Assembly: GCA_013322215.1 (NCBI GenBank)
Contig: JAAMEZ010000033.1
Coordinates: 1-64,000, forward strand
DNA: 64,000 nt
Direction: 5' to 3'
Source of the DNA: Martinezella rhizogenes
GTDB lineage: Bacteria > Pseudomonadota > Alphaproteobacteria > Rhizobiales > Rhizobiaceae
The first letter of the stretch is position 1; each line of letters starts with the position of its first letter. The position numbers were made by a program, and so were the translations under genes. The notes under the pieces were generated by a model. It ran no database searches. It was not told where the DNA came from and saw only the letters and a program-made list of their open reading frames with translations. Below, piece by piece: positions 50,295 through 58,946 of the stretch.

Positions 50295-52232
50295 TTACCA
50301 TCCGCCTCCGCCGCCACCGCCTCCACCACCGCCGGAGGAGCCGCCGCCTCCTCCGCCTCCGCCAAAGGCGGAGGAGGAGCTCGATGCCGGGGCGGGAATG
50401 GTCGAGGCTATAGTCGACGCCATCGAAGAGGAGAAATCGCCGATCGTGCCGCCGATATTGCCCGGACGGAAATCGCCGGAATACCAGATCGGCGCGTAAG
50501 CCGCGGCGGCGGCACCCGCGGCCGTGGCGAGCCAGGTCTCGAAGGCGCTCGACCATGGCTTTTCAACGCCAAGAGCGACCGCATAGGGCAGCAGCGTTTC
50601 GAAGTGCTGCGGCGACATTTGCGGCGCGCCCTGCATGTTCATGCGGTCGCGTTCGGCGAGCGTCAGATATTGCCTGAGGCCGGCGATGCCATCCATCATC
50701 TTGCGCCCGAGCGGCGTCGGCGCACCCATCAGGAAATAGAAGACGACGTTGAGCGCGAAAATGCCGACGATGCCCGCCACCAGCGGCAGCAAGCCCGCCT
50801 CCCATAGCGGTACGACCGCGGCAGCAAAACCGTTGACGATAGCGGATACCAGGATGAAGCCGAAGAAGGCGCAGATCAGAACGGAAATAATTCGCTGGCC
50901 GAGACCGGCATTATGGCGCCGGAATCTCCGACCGATGATGCTGGTAAAGATCGTCACGAAGATCGACAGGAAGCCGGGCATGAGGATCAGCGGCACCACA
51001 TTTTCATGCAGTCGCCCGAAGATGATGATCGAGGCCAGGACGAGGATCGACAGCGCGATACCGGCGATGACATAGAGCGAATTGGCCTTGTAGTATTCGC
51101 CGCGATGATCGCGCTCGATCGCGCTGCGGAACTTCGCACCCAGCCGCTGCACCGCCTCGCCGTTTTCCTTGTCGATGACGAGCGGAGAGAATGGTCCGAC
51201 GGCCTGCATGAGCACCTTGTCGCCGCCGCCGAGATCGCCGCCCGCCTTGCCCGAGGGACGGATGACCACCTTTCCCTTCAGGTCATCCAGAATGACATAG
51301 CCGCGCACGGCAAGATCGATCGCCGTGGCCGAGAATGCCGTCCAGCCGGAGCTGCCGAAACCCTTGTTGTCGATATAGTTGACCAGCGCCGGCGAAATGC
51401 CGTCGGGCGCATCCCAACGCGGCACCATCACGCCGGCCGGCGGATCGCGGCCGACGGCGATCCAGCTGCGCATGTAATAGACGAACAGCAGGATCAGCCC
51501 ACCAATGGCGATGGCGGTGTCGAGATGATCGCGCAGGAACCAGCCCCATTGCTGGCTTGAGCTGGGCGGCGTGATCGCTCCCTTTGCAAGCTTGATGGCG
51601 ATCGTCAGACCTTCGGCGTTCGCCAGCGGCTGGGTAGTTACAAATGTAACGATGTTGCCCTGGGCATTGGCGCTTGCATTCTTTCCACTAGCGCCGAGCG
51701 GCCCGGTGAAGAAAGCAAGCTGCTGCGGCTGCACGCCATCCGGCAAGGTGACGGTTGCCTTCGCATTGATGATCGGGAACAGCCAGCCATTGCCTGTCAC
51801 GTTCCAGTAAAGCTCGTCATGATCGCCGAAATAGCGCATCTGACGATTGGTGTCGTAGGTGAGGCGGAATGTGTGCGGACCTGGGTTGAGGCTTCTGTCG
51901 GCGTTGCCGATATAGATGCGCTCGCCGCCGCTGATGCGCTCGCTGTGCCAATCCTCGCGCTGCCCGTCGCGCTCAACGGAGACGACCTTGAAATCCACCT
52001 CGATCTCGCGGCCGTTGGCATCGGTCATCGTCAGCGGGAAATCCCGGAAGATGCCGCGGCGGATGTTTTGGCCCTCGGCATTGACGGAGATCGTCTCGAC
52101 GACGCGCATGGAACCGTCGCGATGGAGGGCGATTGCCTGATCGAAGTTGGTGATGAGCTCGGCTGCCGTCACTGCCGTTGCGCAAAGCAGCAGGCACAGA
52201 GCCAGGAAGAACCCGCAAAGCCGTGTCATCAC
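50295..52232 (-). CDS. DUF2207 membrane protein with glycine-rich tail
   Basis: A 645-aa membrane protein with a signal peptide (MMTRLCGFFLALCLLLCATAVTAAE) and a long exported DUF2207 region holding TNFDQAIALHRDGSMRVVETISV and IRRGIFRDFPLTM. A first transmembrane helix lies near residue 238-255, and further helices lie near 392-410, 418-438 and 450-500. The last 30 residues are almost only Gly and Ser, ending in a tryptophan. DUF2207 genes are commonly adjacent to lemA, as here with aroA between. The function is unknown; a cell-envelope role is inferred. Confidence 0.88.
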   Translation of the reverse strand: MMTRLCGFFLALCLLLCATAVTAAELITNFDQAIALHRDGSMRVVETISVNAEGQNIRRGIFRDFPLTMTDANGREIEVDFKVVSVERDGQREDWHSERISGGERIYIGNADRSLNPGPHTFRLTYDTNRQMRYFGDHDELYWNVTGNGWLFPIINAKATVTLPDGVQPQQLAFFTGPLGASGKNASANAQGNIVTFVTTQPLANAEGLTIAIKLAKGAITPPSSSQQWGWFLRDHLDTAIAIGGLILLFVYYMRSWIAVGRDPPAGVMVPRWDAPDGISPALVNYIDNKGFGSSGWTAFSATAIDLAVRGYVILDDLKGKVVIRPSGKAGGDLGGGDKVLMQAVGPFSPLVIDKENGEAVQRLGAKFRSAIERDHRGEYYKANSLYVIAGIALSILVLASIIIFGRLHENVVPLILMPGFLSIFVTIFTSIIGRRFRRHNAGLGQRIISVLICAFFGFILVSAIVNGFAAAVVPLWEAGLLPLVAGIVGIFALNVVFYFLMGAPTPLGRKMMDGIAGLRQYLTLAERDRMNMQGAPQMSPQHFETLLPYAVALGVEKPWSSAFETWLATAAGAAAAAYAPIWYSGDFRPGNIGGTIGDFSSSMASTIASTIPAPASSSSSAFGGGGGGGGSSGGGGGGGGGGGW

Positions 52233-52321
52233 TCCCCCAAAGGATGGCCGCGACGCCGTTGCCGGCGCCGCTTCACGTCAGGAACATGCCTGCGCTCAGC
52301 CTCCCTTGAGATGGCGGAGCG

Positions 52322-53581
52322 TCAGTCTTCGTAAGCGACTCCGAGCGAAGCCAGCACGTTCCAATAGGACGGGAAGGTCTTGGCGACGCAATCGGGGTCG
52401 AGAATGGTAATGCCGCCGATCTTCAGGCCGGCGAGCGCAAAGCTCATGGCGATGCGGTGATCGGCGAAGCTGTCGATCTCCGCCGGCAGCACTTTGCCGG
52501 CAAGACCCGGATCGGATGCCACGATCAGATCGTCACCCTCTTCCGTGCCGAGGTTCGGAACGATGCGCGACAGGCCGCTCGACAGCGCGCGGATACGGTC
52601 GCACTCCTTGACGCGGAGGTTTTCGATGCCGACGAAGCGTACCGGCGTCTCGTTGAAGGCGGCGAGGACGGCAAGCGTCGGGATGGCGTCCTGCATTTGC
52701 GAACCGTCGATGACGGCGGGCAGGTGCGGGAACTTCGAAATCAGGTCATAGGCTTTCGCATCCGGCTGCGAGAACTGCTCTGCCGGCGTGCCGAGATCGA
52801 TCTTGCCGCCACCAAGCACTTCGGCAGCCCAGAGATAGGTCGCCGCAGAGGCATCCGGCTCGATCAGGAAGTCGGCGGCATGGTAGCCGGTGGGCTCGAC
52901 ACGCCAGGCGACGGGGCTCACGCGCTCAACCCTCGCTCCGAAAGCGCGCATGGCGGCAACGGTCAGGTCGATATAGCCGAGAGCGCCGATATGTTCGCCG
53001 AGCAGCTCGACATCGACAGCGCGATCGCCGCCGGCGGCCATCATCAACAGCGCCGAGACATATTGGCTCGAAAGGCCGCCATCGATCTGCACGCGGCTTG
53101 CCTCGAAACGGCCGGTGCCGTTGACCGTTATCGGCGGGCAGCCAGTTTCGGCCGAAGCATCGACGCCGAGCGAGCGGAGCGCGTCGACCAGCGGGCCGAT
53201 CGGCCGCTTGCGCATATGGGCATCGCCGTCGACGATGACCTTGCCGTCGACCAGTGCTGCGGCAGCCGTCAGGAAGCGCGTCGCCGTGCCGGCATTGCCG
53301 AGGAAAAGTGGGGCAGCCGGCGCCTGCAGCTTGCCGCTGCCGGTTACGATGAAAGTGGTGTCGTCGGGTTCGTCGATGACAACGCCCATGGCACGCAGCG
53401 CCTCGGCCATATAGCGGGTGTCGTCGCTCTTCAGCGCGCCTGTCAGCCGGCTCGTGCCCTTGGCAAGGCCTGCGAGCAGCAGCGCGCGGTTGGTGATCGA
53501 CTTCGATCCCGGCGGCATGGCGCGTCCGGTCAAAGGCTTGCCCGGCGGGATAATCGTGAGTTTGGCTCTACCCATCATCAT
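52322..53581 (-). CDS. aroA: 3-phosphoshikimate 1-carboxyvinyltransferase (EPSP synthase)
   Basis: Transfers enolpyruvyl from PEP to shikimate 3-phosphate. The 419-aa sequence carries PPGSKSITNRALLLAGLA near residue 23-40, FLGNAGTATRFLTAAA near 93-108, SSQYVSALLMMAA, LRVKECDRIRALSSGL, and FADHRIAMSFALAG, so all core elements are present. The PEP-site loop reads GTATRF where E. coli has GTAMRP. It differs from the class II CP4-type enzyme that I expect as the main rhizobial AroA, so it may be a paralogue. Three consecutive ATG codons begin the frame. The gene sits between lemA and the DUF2207 gene on the same strand. Confidence 0.92.
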   Translation of the reverse strand: MMMGRAKLTIIPPGKPLTGRAMPPGSKSITNRALLLAGLAKGTSRLTGALKSDDTRYMAEALRAMGVVIDEPDDTTFIVTGSGKLQAPAAPLFLGNAGTATRFLTAAAALVDGKVIVDGDAHMRKRPIGPLVDALRSLGVDASAETGCPPITVNGTGRFEASRVQIDGGLSSQYVSALLMMAAGGDRAVDVELLGEHIGALGYIDLTVAAMRAFGARVERVSPVAWRVEPTGYHAADFLIEPDASAATYLWAAEVLGGGKIDLGTPAEQFSQPDAKAYDLISKFPHLPAVIDGSQMQDAIPTLAVLAAFNETPVRFVGIENLRVKECDRIRALSSGLSRIVPNLGTEEGDDLIVASDPGLAGKVLPAEIDSFADHRIAMSFALAGLKIGGITILDPDCVAKTFPSYWNVLASLGVAYED

Positions 53582-53665
53582 TCTCTTTGATCAGTCAGGA
53601 AGGCGGCCGATGGCCGGCGGTCGGCTTCCTTTACCGCCTCGCATGAAAAACCGATAGCGGAAATC

Positions 53666-54217
53666 TCAGAACTTTACCGTGGGAACGGCACGATCCGCTT
53701 CGTTTGATATCTCGAAATAGGCCTTCTTCACGAAACCGAAGGGGCCGGCGATGAGGTTGTTCGGGAAAGTCTCGACCTTGACGTTCAGATCGCGTGCGGC
53801 ACCGTTGTAGTAGCGGCGCGACATCTGGATCTCGTTTTCCGTCGTTTCCAGCGATTGCTGCAGCTCGACGAAGCCGGTGTTGGCCTTCAGGTCGGGATAG
53901 GATTCGGACACGACCATCAAGCGGCCGAGCGCTTGGCTGAGAACGCCTTCGGCGGCGGCACGGCCGGCGACATCGCCAGCAGGCACGGCCTGCGCTGCGG
54001 CACGCGCCTGGGTCACCTCGACCAGCGTTTTGTTTTCGTGGCCTGCATAGCCTTTGACCGTCTCGACCAGATTGGGGATGAGATCGGCGCGGCGCTTCAA
54101 CTGCACGTCAATGCCGGACCACGCCTCTTCCGCGATCTGGCGGGCACGAACGAGCCCGTTATAGATGAAGACGACATAGAGCGCGGCCAGAACTATGATC
54201 GCGAGAAGAATATACAT
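53666..54217 (-). CDS. LemA family protein
   Basis: A 183-aa membrane-anchored protein of the LemA family. It has an N-terminal hydrophobic anchor (MYILLAIIVLAALYVVFIYN) and then a helical bundle with the signature LVRARQIAEEAWSGIDVQLKRRADLIPNLVETVKGYAGHE, QSLETTENEIQMSRRYYNGAARDLN and IAGPFGFVKKAYFEI. The function is not established; LemA and DUF2207 proteins are frequent neighbours. The ATG with AGGGG upstream is preferred over a start eight codons earlier. It begins the lemA-aroA-DUF2207 group downstream of glyQ. Confidence 0.92.
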   Translation of the reverse strand: MYILLAIIVLAALYVVFIYNGLVRARQIAEEAWSGIDVQLKRRADLIPNLVETVKGYAGHENKTLVEVTQARAAAQAVPAGDVAGRAAAEGVLSQALGRLMVVSESYPDLKANTGFVELQQSLETTENEIQMSRRYYNGAARDLNVKVETFPNNLIAGPFGFVKKAYFEISNEADRAVPTVKF

Positions 54218-54424
54218 CTGGAATCCCCTGGGCGACTGCAACCACAGGGACAGTAGGCAGATTTGCTGGCAATGTCACCCGGCTTAACGATCATGCGAGA
54301 GCGAGATCAGGTCAGCGTGGCCCGATCTGGGGGAAATCCGCATTGGGATCGCTCGGAAAGCATATCCCGTTATCGCAGCTCTTGGGAGCGCAAGCATCCT
54401 GCGCTCTCCGGCCGCGATTCAAGC

Positions 54425-55384
54425 TTATGCGGCCTGCTGGTTCCAGTTGATGCCACCGGCATCGGTCAGCAGGAAGGCCTCGCCGCAGGCCTTGGCCAGC
54501 GTGCGCACGCGCAGGATGTAGCTCTGGCGCTCCGTCACCGAGATGACGCCACGGGCATCGAGCAGGTTGAAGACGTGGCTTGCCTTGATGCACTGGTCGT
54601 AGGCCGGGAAAACGCACTTGTGCAGGCGCTGGTTTTCGCTGTCGCCGGGAGCGCCGGCTGCGAGCAATGCCTGGCATTCCTTTTCGGCATCGATGAAATG
54701 GCGATGCAGCATCTCGGTATTGGCATATTCGAAATTATGCCGCGAATATTCCTGCTCAGCCTGCAGGAAGACGTCGCCATAGGTGATCTTGTCTTCGCCT
54801 TCGAGGCCGTTGAAATTCAGGTCATAGACGCTGTCGACGCCCTGAACGTAGGTCGCAAGGCGCTCCAGACCATAGGTCAGCTCGCCGGCAACCGGCGCGC
54901 ATTCGATGCCGCAGACCTGCTGGAAATAGGTGAATTGCGAGACTTCCATGCCGTCGCACCAGCATTCCCAGCCGAGACCCCATGCGCCGAGCGTCGGGCT
55001 TTCCCAGTCGTCCTCGACGAAGCGGATATCATGCAGCAGCGGATCGAGGCCGATCGCTTTCAGCGAGCCGAGATAGAGCTCCTGCAGGTTCGGCGGATTG
55101 GGCTTCAGGATGACCTGATACTGATAATAATGCTGCAGGCGGTTCGGGTTTTCACCATAGCGGCCGTCGGACGGACGGCGCGACGGCTGGACATAGGCAG
55201 CCCGCCAGGGCTTCGGGCCGAGCGAACGCAGCGTGGTCGCCGGATGGAACGTGCCGGCGCCCACTTCCATGTCGTAGGGCTGCAGAACCGCGCAACCCTT
55301 ATCGGCCCAATAATTGTGCAGCGTCAGGATTAGCGCTTGGAAGGAGCGCTTCGGGTTCATGTGGTCGGGCACGTTGGCAGTCAT
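54425..55384 (-). CDS. glyQ: Glycyl-tRNA synthetase alpha subunit
   Basis: Alpha chain of the tetrameric glycyl-tRNA synthetase, containing the class II active site. The 319-aa protein shows FQALILTLHNYWADKGCAVLQPYDMEVGAGT at the start, then PWRAAYVQPSRRPSDGRYGENPNRLQHYYQYQV, and ECWCDGMEVSQFTYFQQ near residue 140-157. These are highly conserved in GlyQ. About 7 kb and three foreign genes separate it from glyS within the same strand run. Confidence 0.97.
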   Translation of the reverse strand: MTANVPDHMNPKRSFQALILTLHNYWADKGCAVLQPYDMEVGAGTFHPATTLRSLGPKPWRAAYVQPSRRPSDGRYGENPNRLQHYYQYQVILKPNPPNLQELYLGSLKAIGLDPLLHDIRFVEDDWESPTLGAWGLGWECWCDGMEVSQFTYFQQVCGIECAPVAGELTYGLERLATYVQGVDSVYDLNFNGLEGEDKITYGDVFLQAEQEYSRHNFEYANTEMLHRHFIDAEKECQALLAAGAPGDSENQRLHKCVFPAYDQCIKASHVFNLLDARGVISVTERQSYILRVRTLAKACGEAFLLTDAGGINWNQQAA

Positions 55385-55503
55385 GGGAGCTAATTTCTTC
55401 TGCTAGCGAATGGTTGGGCGGACAGGTGCCACGGCGGGGCGAAAGGGTCAAGGCTTTGAAGCACAAACGGCAATGCAGCCAGCCTCACCGGGGCATATGA
55501 GTT

Positions 55504-55695
55504 TTATTCATCCTCGCGCTTCACATGATACTCGCCGGTCTTCGGATCCTTGACCAGCGTTCCCATGGCGCCCGTGCGGCGTTCCGTTTCGGCACGGCGG
55601 GATTTTTCGGCAAGCTTCCGGGCATCGCGCACGAAGCGTCGATAGAGCAACCAGATGCCGCCGACAGCGATGATGAAGAAGATAGTCTGGGGCAT
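55504..55695 (-). CDS. Small single-span membrane protein
   Basis: A 63-aa protein with one N-terminal membrane helix (TIFFIIAVGGIWLLYRRF, residues 4-21), a basic cytosolic stretch RDARKLAEKSRRAETERRTGA, and a C-terminal LVKDPKTGEYHVKRED tail like that of small proteins annotated as PP0621-type. It starts 16 bases after the S49 peptidase stop, suggesting cotranscription. The shorter start is chosen; the longer frame overlaps the peptidase gene. The function is unknown. Confidence 0.7.
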   Translation of the reverse strand: MPQTIFFIIAVGGIWLLYRRFVRDARKLAEKSRRAETERRTGAMGTLVKDPKTGEYHVKREDE

Positions 55696-55711
55696 TACCC
55701 AGCGCTCCCGA

Positions 55712-56572
55712 TTACAATCCGTACCGGCTCCACAATGCCCTCTCCTCTGCCGCTTCCGCAAGCCCGGAAGCAAGCCCGGCGCCGAGGCCATTCATGCCGC
55801 CAAGCGAAATGCCCGGAGCCTTGCGGCCGAAAAGGCTGCGCGGCGTGGTAATCAACATCGGCTTGACCTTGTCGCCGAAACGCTTCCTCAATTCCTGACG
55901 CATGTCGCCGAGGCCATCGATCAAGCCAAGCTCGAGCCCGCGACTGCCGGTCCAGAAGAGGCCTGAGAACACTGTTTCGTCCGCCGAGAGCTTCCCAGTC
56001 CGCCGCTCGAGCACCATGTCGATGAAGACCTTGTGGATCTCGAGCTGCAGGCTTTTCAGATATTCGATGTCCTTTTCCTTCTCCGGTTTGAAGGGATCGA
56101 GGATCACCTTGTTGTCGCCGGCGGTATAGACGCGGCGCTCGACGCCAATCTTCTTCAAAAGCTCGGGAAAACCGAAACCGCCGGAAACGACGCCGATCGA
56201 GCCCACGATGGAAGTCGCATCGGCAATGATCTCATCACCCGCCAGCGCAATCATATAGCCGCCGGATGCTGCGACATCCTCGACGAAGACCAGCACCTTC
56301 TTGTTTTTCTCGGCGGCAAGATCGCGAATGCGATTGTAGATCATGCGCGATTGCACCGGAGAACCGCCCGGCGAATTGACGACGATGGCAACGGCCGGCG
56401 CCGTCTTCATGCTGAAGGCCTTTTCGAGCGCCTGCGACACGCCTGCAAGATTGAGCGATTGCCGCAGCGGGCCGCCACCGGACGAGATGACGCCGCTCAA
56501 ACGGACGACGGGCACGATCACCTCCTCCTTGCGGAAGCGCTTCGGAAGCATGCGTCTCAAGAACCCAACCAT
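55712..56572 (-). CDS. S49 family serine peptidase (SppA-like)
   Basis: Signal-peptide-peptidase-type protease of the short 286-aa form. It has VAIVVNSPGGSPVQSRMIYNRI near residues 61-82 and VAASGGYMIALAGDEIIAD near 99-117, whose Ser-Gly pair supplies the catalytic serine. The lysine of the Ser-Lys dyad probably lies in DNKVILDPFKP near 153-163. No strong membrane anchor is visible, unlike long SppA, so it resembles cytosolic SohB or SppA-like forms. Substrates are likely membrane-protein fragments or signal peptides. Confidence 0.9.
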   Translation of the reverse strand: MVGFLRRMLPKRFRKEEVIVPVVRLSGVISSGGGPLRQSLNLAGVSQALEKAFSMKTAPAVAIVVNSPGGSPVQSRMIYNRIRDLAAEKNKKVLVFVEDVAASGGYMIALAGDEIIADATSIVGSIGVVSGGFGFPELLKKIGVERRVYTAGDNKVILDPFKPEKEKDIEYLKSLQLEIHKVFIDMVLERRTGKLSADETVFSGLFWTGSRGLELGLIDGLGDMRQELRKRFGDKVKPMLITTPRSLFGRKAPGISLGGMNGLGAGLASGLAEAAEERALWSRYGL

Positions 56573-56681
56573 TCGTCATCCCTGAATCATGATGTTTGCT
56601 GCCCCGTGATGTATGCACGGAAACGGCAAACGCAACATTGCGGATCGTATTTCATGCCCTGATCCTTGGGCGACCGAGTGG

Positions 56682-57458
56682 CTATCGGCGCGGATACGGA
56701 GCGCGGCCGTTGTTCATATCATCGACGAAATCGGTGAATTTATGTGTCCCTTCGCCGTGCATGATCAGAGGCGCACGCAGTGCCAGCCTCGCCCTCGATC
56801 CCTTGATCGCCGTCACCAGAATGCGCACCGCACTCTCGCCTTCGCGGGGATGGATCGGCGTGATTTCTATACCGCCAAAGCGGCGGCCGCAGGCGACGAT
56901 GATCTCACCGATCGATTCCGGCCGCGCAATCAGCGATAGCTGACCGCCAGGGATCATGATCGCGCCGGCCGTGCGGATCCATTTCTCAAACAGCCCCTCG
57001 GTCATGGCATGCGCCTCGGCCTTCAGCGCATCGGGCGTCAGCCGGTCGCTGGCATCGTTGAAGGGCGGGTTCATGATGACGTGGTGGAAGCTGTCGTCGA
57101 CAAGGCCTGCCTCGTTGCGATCCTTGCCGGTCAGCGTCACATCGGCTTCGATGACGGAGACACGATCGGCAAATTGGGCATTTTCCGGCAACACAAGGCT
57201 CTTGCGGGCGAACTCGGCCATGTCGGACGAGCGCTCGAACAGCACGACTTCCGCCAGGTCGAGTCTCGACGCCACAGCCATCCCGGCTGCTCCCGCACCT
57301 GCACCGAGATCCGCCACCCGTATGGAGCGCTCATCTGCGACGAGCGCCGCCAATAGCATGGCATCCATGCCCGAACGGTGCCCCCTACCCTTCGGCTGGA
57401 CGACATGAAAGGCGCCGCGATGGAAGGCGTCGATGGTTTCGGAGGGCTTACCGGTCAT
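56682..57458 (-). CDS. tRNA1(Val) adenine-N6 methyltransferase-like (TrmN6/YfiC)
   Basis: SAM-dependent N6-adenine methyltransferase of 258 aa. Motif I is IRVADLGAGAGAAGMAVASRL near residue 46-66, and motif IV NPPFND near 130, which marks amino-group methylation of adenine in nucleic acid. The opening FHRGAFHVVQPKGRGHRSGMDAMLLAA is the usual start of this family. The ATG start lies eight bases after the DUF2007 stop codon, so the two are probably one transcript. A longer frame of 389 codons is unrealistic. tRNA-Val A37 is the family target; activity is inferred. Confidence 0.88.
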   Translation of the reverse strand: MTGKPSETIDAFHRGAFHVVQPKGRGHRSGMDAMLLAALVADERSIRVADLGAGAGAAGMAVASRLDLAEVVLFERSSDMAEFARKSLVLPENAQFADRVSVIEADVTLTGKDRNEAGLVDDSFHHVIMNPPFNDASDRLTPDALKAEAHAMTEGLFEKWIRTAGAIMIPGGQLSLIARPESIGEIIVACGRRFGGIEITPIHPREGESAVRILVTAIKGSRARLALRAPLIMHGEGTHKFTDFVDDMNNGRAPYPRR

Positions 57459-57466
57459 GGCCGACC

Positions 57467-57697
57467 TCAGGTCCGCACCGGGCGCAGCTCGTCGCCGAGG
57501 CCGGCATCGATGAGGATGCGACGGGCCAGATCGGCCCGCTCTTCCTCGACCAGGAAACGGCGCGGCAACATGCCGAGCGAGCCCTCCAGAATGCTCATGG
57601 CCTGATCCGCAACGAAGCAATGAATTCCTGCATCCTTCATCAGGCTCTCGGCAAATGAGAGTAGGACGGGGTCGTTGGTGCGGATCAGCTCGTGCAT
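57467..57697 (-). CDS. DUF2007 family protein
   Basis: A 76-aa soluble protein with the DUF2007 pattern MHELIRTNDPVLLSFAESLMKDAGIHCFVADQAMS then GMLPRRFLVEEERADLARRILIDAG. Members are small, possibly signal-transducing proteins related to the PII fold. It is the first gene of a two-gene unit with the TrmN6-like methyltransferase, divergent from the polyprenyl synthase gene. Confidence 0.85.
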   Translation of the reverse strand: MHELIRTNDPVLLSFAESLMKDAGIHCFVADQAMSILEGSLGMLPRRFLVEEERADLARRILIDAGLGDELRPVRT

Positions 57698-57805
57698 AAG
57701 CCTTAGAATTCCTGTCAAATTTACGCGACGAGACAATTCGCCTCTTGCCGCCTCTTTCGCCCCTTCTTATTGTGCTTTGCAGAAAATGAACAGGAGTCCG
57801 GATCG

Positions 57806-58822
57806 TTGGGCGTCGTGATACCGCTGGAAGAAAGCAAGAATAAACTGGCATCCATCAAGCCCTTGGTGGATCTGACCAAGGCGGATATGGAACGCGTCAA
57901 TCAGCTCATCCTGTCCAAGGCCGGCTCCGATGTGCAGATGATCCCAGAGGTCGCAGAGCATCTCATCTCGTCGGGCGGCAAGCGCCTGCGGCCGATGCTG
58001 ACCATCGCCTCCGCCGCTCTTTACAACTACCAGGGCGACAATCACATCAAGCTCGCGACATCAGTCGAATTCCTGCATACGGCCACGCTGCTGCACGACG
58101 ACGTGGTCGATGAAAGCGATCTGCGTCGCGGCAAGTCCACGGCCCGCATGATCTGGGGCAACCAGGCGAGCGTTCTCGTCGGCGACTTCCTGCTCGGCCA
58201 GGCTTTCCGCATGATGGTGGAAGTCGGCTCGCTCGACGCGCTCGACGTGCTCTCCTCGGCCGCCTGCGTCATCGCCGAGGGCGAAGTGCTGCAGCTTTCG
58301 GTCTCCAAGAACATGGAAACGACCGAGGACGATTATCTTTCTGTCATCCGCGCCAAGACCGCCGCCCTGTTTGCAGCCGCGGCCGAAGTCGGACCGATCG
58401 TCGCCAATGCCGGCAAGGCGGAGCGCAATGCGCTGAAATCCTACGGCACCAATCTCGGCCTTGCCTTCCAGCTCGTCGACGATGCGCTCGATTACGGTGG
58501 CAAGGCTGCCGATCTCGGCAAGAATGTCGGCGACGATTTCCGCGAAGGCAAGATCACGCTGCCGGTGATCCTCGCCTATCGCCGCGGCACCGAAAAGGAA
58601 CGCGCCTTCTGGCGTGACGCCATCGAAACCGGCAACAACAGCGACGAAAATCTCGAGAAGGCGCTTGGCCTGATCACGAAATACGGCGCGCTGGCTGACA
58701 CAATTGCCCGTGCCGTGCATTACGGCACCATCGCGCGTGATGCTCTGGCGCCATTGCCGGAAACGCCCTGGAAGTCGGCACTTCTCGAAGTGATCGATTT
58801 CTGCATCGAACGCGTTAATTGA
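57806..58822 (+). CDS. Polyprenyl (octaprenyl/decaprenyl) diphosphate synthase
   Basis: Trans-prenyltransferase that elongates farnesyl diphosphate to the long ubiquinone side chain. The 338-aa protein begins at a TTG codon (GVVIPLEESKNKL follows), with AGGAG nine bases upstream. First Asp-rich motif DDVVDESDLRRGK near residue 98-110, GDFLLGQAFRM near 128, second motif DDALDYGG near 225, and then KNVGDDFREGKITLP. The residues just before the first motif that set chain length are not bulky, consistent with a C40-C50 product; rhizobial ubiquinone usually has ten units. The upstream ATG in the same frame is less likely. Confidence 0.92.
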   Translation: MGVVIPLEESKNKLASIKPLVDLTKADMERVNQLILSKAGSDVQMIPEVAEHLISSGGKRLRPMLTIASAALYNYQGDNHIKLATSVEFLHTATLLHDDVVDESDLRRGKSTARMIWGNQASVLVGDFLLGQAFRMMVEVGSLDALDVLSSAACVIAEGEVLQLSVSKNMETTEDDYLSVIRAKTAALFAAAAEVGPIVANAGKAERNALKSYGTNLGLAFQLVDDALDYGGKAADLGKNVGDDFREGKITLPVILAYRRGTEKERAFWRDAIETGNNSDENLEKALGLITKYGALADTIARAVHYGTIARDALAPLPETPWKSALLEVIDFCIERVN

Positions 58823-58946
58823 TAGCGGCGACCCGAATTTGTTGCAGGGCCGCTTCAAAAAAGCCATCCTGTTGTGAATCAGTTGACACGAATGCGTTGT
58901 GCCGCCGGCGATTTCGCCGGCCATTCCCTTGATGAAAGGCTTTCTA

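Noticed and set aside
48548..50413. Open frame of 621 codons opposite glyS
   Set aside because: Shadow of glyS; the sense frame is a textbook GlyS sequence.
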